DNA of 36,883 nucleotides from a virus: the IMG/VR virus record IMGVR_UViG_3300031772_000126, positions 1 to 36,883 of that record; one strand, 5' to 3'. The notes under the pieces were generated by a model. It did not search any database. It saw only the letters and a program-made list of their open reading frames with translations, and was not told the DNA's origin. A program made the translations under genes and the position numbers. This document shows positions 7,223 to 13,621 of this stretch, piece by piece. How positions within the stretch are numbered: position 1 is the stretch's first letter; every line of letters starts with the position of its first letter.

Positions 7223-9270
7223 GACTCCTCCGTGGCCGATCCGTGGCCGTGATACGTAAATGTCGCACCATGAGGCTCGTCCTCGGACGCGGGCCTGGGT
7301 TTGTATGTGAACGCCGAAAGCTGCTCGGCGCCGACGGCCAGCCGCTGGGGCTGCGCGTCGAACGCCCGTTGAATCGCCGGCAACTGATCGTCGAATGGCG
7401 TTCGATGAGGCTGGAGGGGGGGCAGGGGGGGCGGGGGTTCGGTCGGATTGGCCCTGGCCGCAAGCTGCCGCTGGGCCGCCTTGCGGGCCACGAGCTGGCC
7501 GATGTCCTCGGCCATCCGAGGCCGCTGCTTCACATACGCCGCCATCGTCCTGCGAAGCTGCTTCTTCTCGACAATCGCCGCCCGCAACATCCCGTGATCC
7601 ATGTTGAAGGACCCCGTGATGTTCCGCCTGGCCCGGCAGATCAGCCGGCCCTCCAGGTCCAGAATCAAACAGTAGGAAAGATCGTGCTGGTTGATCCCCA
7701 CCATCACGGACTTTCCGTAAAGCTTCTGCACCTCGGCGTCGAAACCCCCGAAAAACAGGCCCTTGTACGTGACGCCGTGCTGAGAAACCTTCACCGGGCC
7801 GTGCGGCAATGCCGCGGCGAACTCCAGCATCGCGTCGGGCACCACGACCTTAGTCACCAGGCACTCGTCAAACACCTGGGCCGGGGTCTTGCCGTCCATC
7901 GAATTGCCGGAGTGCGCCTTGGCGTGGTAGTCGCCGGCCAGGTAGTCGGCGAACGCCCGGCGCACCTCGTCCAGCGTCGGCGCCTTGCCCAGACCCATCT
8001 GCCTGGCAAGATCATCAGGCTTGGTCTGCGGCTTGTTCCCGCAGTAGGTGTCGAATGTTTTGGCGAACCGATCGCAGACGCTTCGGAACTGCCGCTCGAT
8101 GGGCTTGGACTGCCCGTGGTAAATCCATGCTATTGTCGCCTTGATGCCCAGGATCTGGAACATGCCCACCAGCCGCTTGGGTGCGATGCCCAGCCGTATC
8201 TCCCGCCTGGTCCGACCGTGCAGTGTTCGGCCCCGATAGTCCTTGCCGTTGTCGACCAGGACCCGGTGGGGCTTGCCGTGGCTGCGGACCGCGTTGGCGA
8301 ACGATTCGACGATGGTGTCGGCGTTGCCCGCGTGCGCGTGGATGCACCAGCCCGTGATCTTCCGGCTCCGCATGTCCTCCCATCCGGTGATCGTCGGGCG
8401 GATGAACTGGCCCTCGTGCAGGCAGATGATGTCCAGCGTGTGATGGTCGCCGCAGGCCAGGTCGTTGGAATTGAGACTGGAGTAGTCGCGCCGGATCGCA
8501 GGCTCGCAATGATCCTCGAATGATTTCTTGCCCTCACGCATCATGATGACGAGTTGCGGAGGCAGTGTCTTGATGTGGCGCTGGGCGGCCTTGTAACTGG
8601 GGATCACGCCATCGGGGCAGTCGCTCTGCGCTGCCTTCTCGCACGCCAGGTCGTAGCACAGCTTGATCGAACGCCGGTGCTGTGTGAGCCAGAGCCGCTG
8701 CAGACACTCCAGGAACGGGCTGGGGCCTGGCTCGCCTGCCCCACGCCTGCGCGTGCTTCGCTCGTCGAGCAGCCCCGCCGTGCCGTTGGCCTGATACGAC
8801 TGCCGCCAGTTGTGCAGCGTCCGTTCGCAAATCGCGTCCCCGTCCCCCACGTCCAGCCGCTGCAGATACTGCGCGGTGATCTGCGATCGAGTGAAACCCA
8901 GCTTGATCCCGCCGGCGAGCGCCGTCTCCCAATCGTCCAGGATCCGCTTGCGCCGGTGGAGCTGCCCCCGCTTCGCTTCGGTCAGTGCGGATATGTCCAA
9001 CTCGGCGGTGTGTTTCGCCCTGGCGAAAACCGGATCAGCCGACTCGTGAATCCACCACATGGTCTGATTCCGCTCGCCACCCGGCCGCTTCTGGGCCAGG
9101 CCGCTGGCGGTCCACTCGGTTTTGCAACGCCGACCTAGATGATCGTCGTTCCGCCCCGACCGGCGTGCCGCCTCATGTATATCGATCCAACGCAGCCCCG
9201 CGGGCGTGTCCGCGGGCAGCGGGGGCGATGGGGGCGATGGGGGCGAGGATGCTTGCGGACAGGCGCTCAT
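7219..9270 (-). CDS. MuA-like DDE transposase
   Basis: 683 aa from the ATG at 9270, which has ggagg 8 nt upstream and overlaps the preceding stop (ATGA). The open frame extends upstream but only antisense or shadow. The N-terminal ~170 residues carry DNA-binding parts, including an HTH-like CERTLHNWRQSYQANGTAGL. The integrase core has the catalytic triad: D275 (GDHHTLD), D340 (VLVDNGKDY) and E392 (KPIERQF), with RPTITGWEDMRSRKITGW between. The D340-E392 spacing is 52. The domain after residue 500 matches the Mu C-terminal beta-barrel, and the tail is Pro-rich. It should cut both phage ends and drive replicative transposition with the MuB-like partner. Length is close to MuA (about 660 aa). 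Confidence 0.95.
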   Translation of the reverse strand: MSACPQASSPPSPPSPPLPADTPAGLRWIDIHEAARRSGRNDDHLGRRCKTEWTASGLAQKRPGGERNQTMWWIHESADPVFARAKHTAELDISALTEAKRGQLHRRKRILDDWETALAGGIKLGFTRSQITAQYLQRLDVGDGDAICERTLHNWRQSYQANGTAGLLDERSTRRRGAGEPGPSPFLECLQRLWLTQHRRSIKLCYDLACEKAAQSDCPDGVIPSYKAAQRHIKTLPPQLVIMMREGKKSFEDHCEPAIRRDYSSLNSNDLACGDHHTLDIICLHEGQFIRPTITGWEDMRSRKITGWCIHAHAGNADTIVESFANAVRSHGKPHRVLVDNGKDYRGRTLHGRTRREIRLGIAPKRLVGMFQILGIKATIAWIYHGQSKPIERQFRSVCDRFAKTFDTYCGNKPQTKPDDLARQMGLGKAPTLDEVRRAFADYLAGDYHAKAHSGNSMDGKTPAQVFDECLVTKVVVPDAMLEFAAALPHGPVKVSQHGVTYKGLFFGGFDAEVQKLYGKSVMVGINQHDLSYCLILDLEGRLICRARRNITGSFNMDHGMLRAAIVEKKQLRRTMAAYVKQRPRMAEDIGQLVARKAAQRQLAARANPTEPPPPLPPLQPHRTPFDDQLPAIQRAFDAQPQRLAVGAEQLSAFTYKPRPASEDEPHGATFTYHGHGSATEES

Positions 9271-9716
9271 GCGGAGGCCTCCGGGAATTCGCCCACCGCC
9301 CAGGTGAGGATCGCCTTGATCTCGGCGGCCGGAACACGCAGGTAACCCAGATCCTGGTACAGCCTCCGCCAGGCGTCCCGGCGGATCTCGCGATACCTCG
9401 GCAGCCATCGCGGCAACGCGTTGGCCAGGACCATGCGGTCCATCGCCACCCGAACGGCGAATTGAATCCCCCGCACCGCCAGTTGCTGATCCAACTCCCA
9501 CGCGTCATACAACTGCTCGGCGGTCGCTCGGGTTACCGTCCTCGCCAGCCAGTCCTCCAATGACTCGCCGTCTCGCATCAAGAGTGGATCGTTGGCGGCC
9601 TCGTCCCGACGCGGGGCCTCCGCCAACCGCTCCAGCCGACGCAGTTGGCCGCGGGAGACTCGCTTCCGCCAGACCTCGCTGCCTCGCGTCGCGTGATCGT
9701 CAAGCATGGTTGTCAT
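9267..9716 (-). CDS. Hypothetical protein upstream of transposase, 149 aa
   Basis: The start at 9716 (MTTMLDDHATRG) or 9707 (MLDDHATRG) has no strong Shine-Dalgarno; a heptad array lies just upstream. The protein is mostly helical and basic: VSRGQLRRLERLAEA, a central WELDQQLAVRGIQFAVRVAMDRMV, and a C-terminal domain ending AAEIKAILTWAVGEF. It overlaps the transposase start by four bases, so it is co-translated with it. Its position just before the A gene corresponds to small early accessory genes in transposable phages. No homologue is recognised. Confidence 0.6.
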   Translation of the reverse strand: MTTMLDDHATRGSEVWRKRVSRGQLRRLERLAEAPRRDEAANDPLLMRDGESLEDWLARTVTRATAEQLYDAWELDQQLAVRGIQFAVRVAMDRMVLANALPRWLPRYREIRRDAWRRLYQDLGYLRVPAAEIKAILTWAVGEFPEASA

Positions 9717-9728
9717 GAGTCGCTCATA

Positions 9729-9759
9729 GTTGCCAGTTGGTAGTTGCCCGTTGCCAGTC
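9729..9759. repeat. Heptanucleotide array 4 (GTTGCCA on +)
   Basis: Four heptads (gttgcca, gttggta, gttgccc, gttgcca) fill most of the gap between two minus-strand genes. The orientation is opposite to arrays 1-3 relative to transcription. Confidence 0.8.
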
Positions 9760-10018
9760 AGGACTCCGGGACCGTCTGGGCCGTCTCGCCGTTGATGTCC
9801 TCCATCGCCGCGTGTTCCTTTGGACTCACCTCTCGCAGGATGCGATCGAATCCGTCGTCGTCCGCGGTCGGGTCCGCCGCCTGGGCGGCCTCCTGGAGTC
9901 GGCCGTCCCGCTCGTTGAGAATCCGCTGACGCCGGGCGAGCAGCTCCTCCATGCTCCGCCGCGCGGCGGCGATGTCCTCGTTGACCTCCCACAATCGACT
10001 CTTGATGTTGGACAACAT
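9758..10018 (-). CDS. Small coiled-coil protein, 86 aa
   Basis: The start at 10018 has gaggag at good spacing. Residues 1-50 (LSNIKSRLWEVNEDIAAARR, SMEELLARRQRILNERDGRL) form a continuous helix with heptad-spaced hydrophobics, likely a coiled coil. The second half is acidic (ADPTADDDGFDRILREVSPK). There is no cysteine or membrane segment. Heptad DNA arrays flank the gene on both sides. Function unknown; a dimeric accessory or regulator protein is a guess. Confidence 0.6.
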   Translation of the reverse strand: MLSNIKSRLWEVNEDIAAARRSMEELLARRQRILNERDGRLQEAAQAADPTADDDGFDRILREVSPKEHAAMEDINGETAQTVPES

Positions 10019-10045
10019 AATGGACTCCTCGGCGAATCGGTTTTC

Positions 10046-10081
10046 TGACAACTGACAACTGACAACTGACAACTAACAACT
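10046..10081. repeat. Heptanucleotide array 5 (TGACAAC on +)
   Basis: Five near-perfect heptads (tgacaac x4, taacaac) end exactly at the TAG stop of the zinc-binding protein gene. This is the cleanest copy of the repeat in the window. Confidence 0.9.
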
Positions 10082-10382
10082 ATCCCGCAATCTGCCTGTC
10101 GCCGGCGAGCTTGCCTACCCGCTTCAGGATGGACTGGCGGATAGGCTCGTCGTTCACGAGCGTCACGTCGCCGATGTAGTGCCAGTTGCCGCCGGAAAGC
10201 TCCTGAAATCCCTCGAACACGCGGGTACACGCGTGGCAGTAGGCGCGCACCCTCCGCTGCAGCACGGACCTGTTGGCGTCGCGGAAGATGTTCTCCCACA
10301 ACAGAGACGCATCGCACGACGGACAGGCCCCCGGGCTTTCGGTGTTGACCGTCAGCATCGGGACTTTGGTCGCTGGGGACAT
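10080..10382 (-). CDS. Small zinc-ribbon-like protein, 100 aa
   Basis: It starts at 10382 with gggagg upstream. Two Cys pairs, CPSC (20-23) and CHAC (49-52), about 26 residues apart, suggest a structural zinc site. The intervening helix has RDANRSVLQRRVRAY. The C-terminal part (HYIGDVTLVNDEPIRQSILK) is mixed alpha/beta. It may be a small DNA- or RNA-binding early protein. It lies downstream of a tRNA-like gene with its own terminator, so it may depend on read-through or antitermination. Confidence 0.65.
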   Translation of the reverse strand: MSPATKVPMLTVNTESPGACPSCDASLLWENIFRDANRSVLQRRVRAYCHACTRVFEGFQELSGGNWHYIGDVTLVNDEPIRQSILKRVGKLAGDRQIAG

Positions 10383-10396
10383 GGAACCTCCCGGAA

Positions 10397-10425
10397 AGTT
10401 GCCAGTGGGTAGTTGCCAGTTGCCG
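10397..10425. repeat. Heptanucleotide array 6 (GTTGCCA on +)
   Basis: Four degenerate heptads lie between the zinc-ribbon gene's Shine-Dalgarno and the terminator of the tRNA-like gene. Confidence 0.75.
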
Positions 10426-10428
10426 GTG

Positions 10429-10450
10429 AAAAAGGGCGCCGGGCGGCGCC
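10429..10450 (-). terminator. Intrinsic terminator after tRNA-like gene
   Basis: On the minus strand GGCGCC-GCCC-GGCGCC forms a 6-bp all-GC stem with a 4-nt loop, followed by CTTTTT. It lies about 40 nt downstream of the tRNA-like 3' end and before the zinc-ribbon gene, so it should end or attenuate transcription there. Confidence 0.7.
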
Positions 10451-10488
10451 ATGCATAACCCGCCCGGCCGCCCCATCACTCCGCAGAA

Positions 10489-10575
10489 TATCGCCGGCGG
10501 GAGTTGAACCCGCAACCGTGTACACTTGTGTACCCAGGTTATGAGTCTGGCGAGCTGCCATTGCTCTACGGCGCG
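10489..10575 (-). tRNA. tRNA-Met-like (CAT) with extended variable arm
   Basis: Reading the minus strand: acceptor CGCGCCG, TA, D-arm GAGC-AATGGCA-GCTC, anticodon arm CCAGA-CTCATAA-CCTGG (anticodon CAT), T-arm GCGGG-TTCAACT-CCCGC, and 3' acceptor CGGCGAT. The D, anticodon and T arms are convincing. Two features are odd. The variable region is 20 nt, containing the inverted repeat GTACAC-AA-GTGTAC, where a CAT tRNA normally has 4-5 nt. The two outermost acceptor pairs are mismatched, so only five of seven form. No CCA is encoded. It could be a degenerate phage tRNA or a tRNA mimic. An intrinsic terminator follows. Confidence 0.6.
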
Positions 10576-10584
10576 GTTGATGAG

Positions 10585-10615
10585 AGTTGTCAGTTGTCAG
10601 TTGCCAGTTGCCAGG
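10585..10615. repeat. Heptanucleotide array 7 (GTTGTCA on +)
   Basis: Four heptads (gttgtca x2, gttgcca x2) lie about 10 nt upstream (minus strand) of the tRNA-like 5' end. Confidence 0.85.
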
Positions 10616-10625
10616 AAGATACAAT

Positions 10626-10693
10626 GCCGGGCGGGAGGGACCATCCGGGGAGGTCAGGAAAGGATGAGGAAGGGAGAGGGTTGCCCGCCCGGC
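10626..10693. repeat. 10-bp perfect inverted repeat with 48-nt spacer
   Basis: GCCGGGCGGG at 10626-10635 pairs with CCCGCCCGGC at 10684-10693. The spacer is strongly purine-rich on the plus strand. It begins 2 nt after the stop of the 79-aa HTH gene, between that gene and the tRNA-like gene, so it could be a processing or terminator-like structure. Confidence 0.55.
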
Positions 10694-10695
10694 TG

Positions 10696-10935
10696 TCACG
10701 TCTGTTCGCGGTCGGCTGCGCCGCCGGCGGCGGCCATGATCCGGATCAGCTCCTCCGCCGTCTCGCGGGGCATGGCCCTGGCCAGGTCCTGCAGCCGCTG
10801 GCGGTTGTCGTACCACCATCGCGAAACCTTGTTTGGGTGAATGTCTAGCACGCGCGCCATGTCCTTGACGGGCCATGCGTGGTCGGGCCGGCGACCCTCC
10901 ATGATCGCGCGATGTGATTGAAGGATCGCGCTCAT
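10696..10935 (-). CDS. Small helix-turn-helix protein, 79 aa
   Basis: The start at 10935 has gagg close upstream. Residues 23-42 (VKDMARVLDIHPNKVSRWWY) form a clear helix-turn-helix with a Trp-rich recognition helix. The C-terminal part (RETAEELIRIMAAAG) is one helix. It is immediately downstream of a region with repeated TTTAACC half-sites, including an 18-bp perfect palindrome. It is a candidate to bind there and regulate itself, which is inference. No named family is recognised. Confidence 0.65.
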   Translation of the reverse strand: MSAILQSHRAIMEGRRPDHAWPVKDMARVLDIHPNKVSRWWYDNRQRLQDLARAMPRETAEELIRIMAAAGGAADREQT

Positions 10936-10961
10936 AATGCCTCGGAAAAACAGCCAAAGGA

Positions 10962-10996
10962 AGTTGCCGGTTGCCAGTTGTCAGTTGCCAGTTGCC
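10962..10996. repeat. Heptanucleotide array 8 (GTTGCCA on +)
   Basis: Five heptads (gttgccg, gttgcca, gttgtca, gttgcca, gttgcca) lie between the 18-bp palindrome and the HTH gene start. Confidence 0.85.
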
Positions 10997-10997
10997 A

Positions 10998-11063
10998 TTT
11001 AACCACGTGGTTAAAGATTCCTGAAAGTCGTTGGGATGGTTAAAAGTCGGGGAGGGTTTAACC
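10998..11063. promoter_or_regulatory. Cluster of TTTAACC operator-like half-sites
   Basis: TTTAACCACGTGGTTAAA (10998-11015) is a perfect 18-bp palindrome. GGTTAAA recurs at 11038-11044, and GGTTTAACC at 11055-11063 is two opposed half-sites. All lie in the 206-nt gap between the 81-aa and 79-aa genes. The arrangement looks like an operator cluster for a dimeric HTH protein. No convincing -10/-35 pair was found here. Confidence 0.6.
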
Positions 11064-11141
11064 TTGCGAACCTCCGGGTCCTGCGGTATGGTTGCGGGGT
11101 GAGGATGGATCGAAAGGGTGGGCATGGAGGCTCAAGTATCT

Positions 11142-11387
11142 TTAAAGGTTCGTGGCGTCGATGGCGAGCTTGCGGAGTGTCCGTGTGTGCGAGTCCAGAG
11201 CCTTGATCAGTCGGCCCAGCCGCAGGGTCAGCGGGCGAGGTTGACCGTGCTCGCTGAGCATGGCCCCGGCGGCGTGATAGAGGCGGTCCAGCGCGTGCCG
11301 TGCGTTGTCGATTGATCTGCCGTAGGCGACGATCCCCTGTTCGATCTCGGATAGGGTCGGGCCTGTGTCGAGTGTGATGGTCGGCAT
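11142..11387 (-). CDS. Hypothetical helical protein, 81 aa
   Basis: The start at 11387 has an aggaga Shine-Dalgarno formed by the end of a heptad array (GCCAGGAGA). Upstream codons in frame are repeat-derived. The protein is nearly all helical: LSEIEQGIVAYGRSIDNARH, LDRLYHAAGAM, LTLRLGRLIKALDSHTRTLR. It has no cysteines or membrane segment. It may be a small helical bundle regulator; no family recognised. Confidence 0.55.
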   Translation of the reverse strand: MPTITLDTGPTLSEIEQGIVAYGRSIDNARHALDRLYHAAGAMLSEHGQPRPLTLRLGRLIKALDSHTRTLRKLAIDATNL

Positions 11388-11397
11388 CGGTTCTCCT

Positions 11398-11433
11398 GGC
11401 AACTGACAACTGACAACTGACAACTGACAACTA
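11398..11433. repeat. Heptanucleotide array 9 (TGACAAC on +)
   Basis: Five heptads (tggcaac, tgacaac x3, taacgac) lie between the plus-strand gene and the 81-aa gene. In the minus direction the array reads GTTGTCA...GTTGCCAGGAGA, so its end forms the 81-aa gene's Shine-Dalgarno. Confidence 0.9.
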
Positions 11434-11437
11434 ACGA

Positions 11438-12088
11438 CTACGGCTTTGGAAGGTGGTGATGGGATGGGTGAGTTACCTTTGTTGACGGTGCAGGTGCTGG
11501 TGATCGTCCGCGTGTTGAAACGCTCAGTGCTTCCGGAGGTGATGGACAACGCCCTCGGTGAGCTTGCACCTTTGTGGACGGAACCGCTGCCGCCGGCGAA
11601 GCCGCTGCTGGAGAAGTTAATCGCGATGCAGGACGACGCGGAGCTTCGCTTGTTTTTGCAGGAGCGCGCGACGGTCGGCGAGGCGTTGAAGATCCAGAAC
11701 GCACTGGAGTTGTACGAGGAAAAGGTTCGACGGATGCCGCCAGACCAAGAAGAGTTTGCCCACTGGTCGGGTGCGCTGATCGCTCTCCCGACGGCTCTGC
11801 ACGTGTGTCAAGTGGGACTAACCCTGCTTGCTCTCTTAGACGCTGAACGGCCAGGCGATGCCAGTCCTTGAGTTCCGCGAAGATGTCTGGACAAACAGGA
11901 CGGGCGAGGATCTTCTCGACGCGGTAGGCCAATTCTCGTGCCCGCTGAATCCTGTAGTCGCGGGCGATGTCGCTGAGCTGGTGGCCGCTGAGCGCGTTGA
12001 ATTGCCGGACGTTGCTCCGCCGCTCGGCGGTGGCTTTCCGTCCGTCGGACATAGTGGCCTCGAACGACGGTGGTTTGCGGCGGGACAT
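11438..12088 (-). CDS. Hypothetical protein; N-terminal part supported, C-terminus doubtful
   Basis: The start at 12088 has a perfect ggagg. About 85 residues look like real protein (MSRRKPPSFEATMSDGRK, then FNALSGHQLSDIARDYRIQR, ARELAYRVEKILA, ELKDWHRLAVQRLREQAG), helical and basic. Beyond about residue 90 the frame becomes a Pro/Ser/Arg-rich stretch typical of antisense reading. It lies opposite a convincing plus-strand gene (11464-11871). No stop intervenes until 11438, giving 216 aa. The natural end may be lost or the tail may be junk. It is the second gene of the leftward operon, so it is likely early. No family recognised. Confidence 0.5.
   Translation of the reverse strand: MSRRKPPSFEATMSDGRKATAERRSNVRQFNALSGHQLSDIARDYRIQRARELAYRVEKILARPVCPDIFAELKDWHRLAVQRLREQAGLVPLDTRAEPSGERSAHPTSGQTLLGLAASVEPFPRTTPVRSGSSTPRRPSRAPAKTSEAPRRPASRLTSPAAASPAAAVPSTKVQAHRGRCPSPPEALSVSTRGRSPAPAPSTKVTHPSHHHLPKP
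11464..11871 (+). CDS. Hypothetical protein on opposite strand within early operon, 135 aa
   Basis: The start at 11464 follows ggaaggtggtg; an in-frame ATG at 11446 is an alternative. Codon third positions and composition fit coding on this strand (LPLLTVQVLVIVRVLKRSVL, LEKLIAMQDDAELRLFLQ, EALKIQNALELYEEKVRRM). Hydrophobic segments at 3-16 and near the end (ALHVCQVGLTLLALL) are short for membrane helices. It is transcribed against the surrounding early genes and entirely antisense to the tail of the minus-strand gene. That suggests an independently expressed accessory (moron-like) gene. No family recognised. Confidence 0.55.
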   Translation: MGELPLLTVQVLVIVRVLKRSVLPEVMDNALGELAPLWTEPLPPAKPLLEKLIAMQDDAELRLFLQERATVGEALKIQNALELYEEKVRRMPPDQEEFAHWSGALIALPTALHVCQVGLTLLALLDAERPGDASP

Positions 12089-12107
12089 TGAAAAACCTCC
12101 GGTTCGT

Positions 12108-12145
12108 AAAAATGCCCCGCGGGGGAGGCGGCCCATTCCGCCGCC
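12108..12145 (-). terminator. Possible attenuator between first two early genes
   Basis: The minus strand has a 6-bp hairpin GGCGGC-GGAATGG-GCCGCC, then CCCCGCGGGG and CATTTTTA. A T5 run follows the second GC-rich palindrome. It could cut down transcription after the first early gene. The loop geometry is not ideal. Confidence 0.4.
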
Positions 12146-12166
12146 CCGTCCCGCGCGGCCTTCGGT

Positions 12167-12385
12167 TCATGCGACGGCGGCTGTCGGTTCGGCGGATTTC
12201 GGTTGAGTCGGAAGTTTGCCGGGCTGGACTCTGGAGATGCCGTGTGCGCTCGCGATCTGGATGACGGTCGCCTCGGAGACCTGGTGATCCGTGGCGATGT
12301 CGCCCCAGTTGCGTCTCGCTCTGATGTCGGCCAGGATTTTCCTCCGGCGATCGTGTCGGTCACGGTGAGTCATGTGTTCGTGCAT
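12167..12385 (-). CDS. First early gene: small helix-turn-helix protein (Ner/Cro-like role), 72 aa
   Basis: The start at 12385 has gagg upstream and lies about 22 nt from the expected transcription start of the strong promoter at 12414-12442. Residues 28-50 (GDIATDHQVSEATVIQIASA) form a helix-turn-helix. The N-terminus is basic (RDRHDRRRKILADIRARR). It is the first gene transcribed away from the repressor, the position of Ner in Mu and Cro in lambda, so a role in shutting off the switch promoters is likely. The sequence itself is not recognisably Ner. The C-terminus is Pro-rich and probably disordered. Confidence 0.65.
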   Translation of the reverse strand: MHEHMTHRDRHDRRRKILADIRARRNWGDIATDHQVSEATVIQIASAHGISRVQPGKLPTQPKSAEPTAAVA

Positions 12386-12413
12386 CAAAGGAACCTCAAT
12401 GTAGGTGAGTACC

Positions 12414-12442
12414 AGAATAAGGCAGCGTCTATGCAGTGTCAA
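12414..12442 (-). promoter_or_regulatory. Leftward early promoter
   Basis: On the minus strand TTGACA (12442-12437), a 17-nt spacer and TATTCT (12419-12414) make a near-consensus sigma70 promoter. It points into the HTH gene and the transposition operon. The -35 lies in CCCCTTGACAC, shared with the second leftward promoter at 15.0 kb. Confidence 0.8.
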
Positions 12443-12502
12443 GGGGTCGTGTCTATATTTTTAGAATGTGGTGAGATTCTTCTGGTAGTCTTGTGACTAA
12501 CT
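12443..12502. promoter_or_regulatory. Repressor-early intergenic: candidate operators
   Basis: AGAAT-N8-ATTCT (12463-12480) and TAGTC-TTGT-GACTA (12486-12499) are small inverted repeats between the early -35 and the repressor start. They are candidate operators for the repressor or Ner-like protein. A weak rightward TAGAAT (12462-12467) may serve as the repressor -10. Confidence 0.4.
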
Positions 12503-13141
12503 ATGTTTAGAACAATGCGTCTGTCTGGTGAAAGGGTCGATCTATGGCGGCAGGAGTTGCGTTTCTCGCAGAAGGGTTTGGCGCGAAAGTTGGGAATTAC
12601 AGAAGCCAACGCCATCCGCCTGTGTCAGCGCGGCGCCCACGGCGTGTATTTGGATACGTTCGCGGGGATGATTAAGGCGAGTGGCCTTTCTGCCGAGGAG
12701 TTGCTTGCCAAGATCGGGGCGGATGTTGTGGCGGAGGACGCGCGGCCGGTTGATGAGGAGATCCCGATGTTCGATCTCTCCCTCGCCGCCGGCCCGTGGA
12801 CGGACGTGAGCGAGGTTGGCGAAACCTTTGTGGAAGCCGTGAAGGAGCGTGGGCTCTTCCGCGTGCGGATCGCGGGCGACTCGATGACGCCGATCTATCC
12901 TGACGGCGCGATCGTGGAGTTCCGGCGGCTTCGCCTCGATCGCGAGAGTCCAGTGCCGACCAGGGACTATTACGTCCAGCAGAGCGACGGTCGGGCGACG
13001 TTCAAAATGCTTGAAAAAGCAGGGGAAACAGAGTATGTTCTGCGGGCACTGAACCGCCGGAAATACCCGCAGCCGCTGACGGTCGAGAAGTCGCTGGTCG
13101 TGAATATGGCCGCGGCGGTCGGAAAGGTGGAGTTGATTTGA
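12503..13141 (+). CDS. LexA/CI-type phage repressor with S24 peptidase domain
   Basis: 212 aa. The N-terminal HTH domain (LWRQELRFSQKGLARKLGIT, 14-33) is followed by a linker and an S24 self-cleavage domain. The Ala-Gly cleavage site is at A96-G97 (SLAAGPW), the nucleophile is Ser127 in GDSMTP and the general base is Lys168 (FKML). This is the organisation of repressors inactivated by RecA-stimulated autocleavage, so SOS induction is expected. This differs from the Mu c repressor. The gene is divergent from the early promoter. No Shine-Dalgarno is visible before ATG 12503 or the alternative ATG 12515, so translation may be weak or leaderless. Confidence 0.9.
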   Translation: MFRTMRLSGERVDLWRQELRFSQKGLARKLGITEANAIRLCQRGAHGVYLDTFAGMIKASGLSAEELLAKIGADVVAEDARPVDEEIPMFDLSLAAGPWTDVSEVGETFVEAVKERGLFRVRIAGDSMTPIYPDGAIVEFRRLRLDRESPVPTRDYYVQQSDGRATFKMLEKAGETEYVLRALNRRKYPQPLTVEKSLVVNMAAAVGKVELI

Positions 13142-13152
13142 CCATGGGGTGA

Positions 13153-13548
13153 ATGATGGAAAAGTGCGAGAACTGCGGGCGCACCATTGGCCGGCTGGAG
13201 CGGGCGTGTGTGTGGGACGATCACACGGTCTGCGCGGAGTGCCATGGGCACCTGTCCGCATCGGAGCCAAGCCCGGAGGCGGTCCCGGAGATGAGGCGGG
13301 ACCCGCTGATGTCGTTGGCGGAGAGTCAACGGCATCGCGTGCGACCGGTGCTGGTCGAAAGAACCAGCAAAAGGTGGAAGAGGCATATCGACATCGGGGG
13401 CGGGATTGCGGGTTTTGGCTTCCTGGCTTTGATCCCCGGCTGTGTGAAAGAGAACGCGGTGTTGGCCTGGCTTGGACTATGGCTGATCGTGGTGGGAGTC
13501 CTTTGGGCTGCAGTCGCCAAACGAAAAGCATGGTGGGAAACGGGCTGA
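13153..13548 (+). CDS. Zinc-ribbon membrane protein, 131 aa
   Basis: The start is at 13153 or 13156 (two ATGs), 11 nt after the repressor stop, likely co-transcribed. CENC (5-8) and CAEC (27-30) form a four-cysteine zinc ribbon. A basic linker follows. Two hydrophobic helices at about 80-97 (IDIGGGIAGFGFLALIPG) and 102-122 (AVLAWLGLWLIVVGVLWAAV) should anchor it in the membrane with both ends cytoplasmic. A lysogenic-phase gene next to the repressor is often a superinfection-exclusion or conversion gene; that role here is inference. Confidence 0.65.
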   Translation: MMEKCENCGRTIGRLERACVWDDHTVCAECHGHLSASEPSPEAVPEMRRDPLMSLAESQRHRVRPVLVERTSKRWKRHIDIGGGIAGFGFLALIPGCVKENAVLAWLGLWLIVVGVLWAAVAKRKAWWETG

Positions 13549-13621
13549 ATTCGCGGGGGTTTGGGGGATTCGTGGCAGGTTGGGGTGTGTCTGAAGATTG
13601 CCGATCTATGAAAATCCAATA

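Noticed and set aside
7243-8523. 426-codon plus-strand open frame
   Set aside because: Antisense to the transposase, whose DDE triad is intact on the minus strand.
3550-11549. N-terminal extensions reading VVSCQLS-type peptide upstream of several genes
   Set aside because: They are translated heptad arrays. Good Shine-Dalgarno sites mark later starts.
12503-13141. Mu c/Ner-type repressor
   Set aside because: The protein has a Ser127/Lys168 S24 peptidase domain and an AG cleavage site, so it is of the LexA/CI type.
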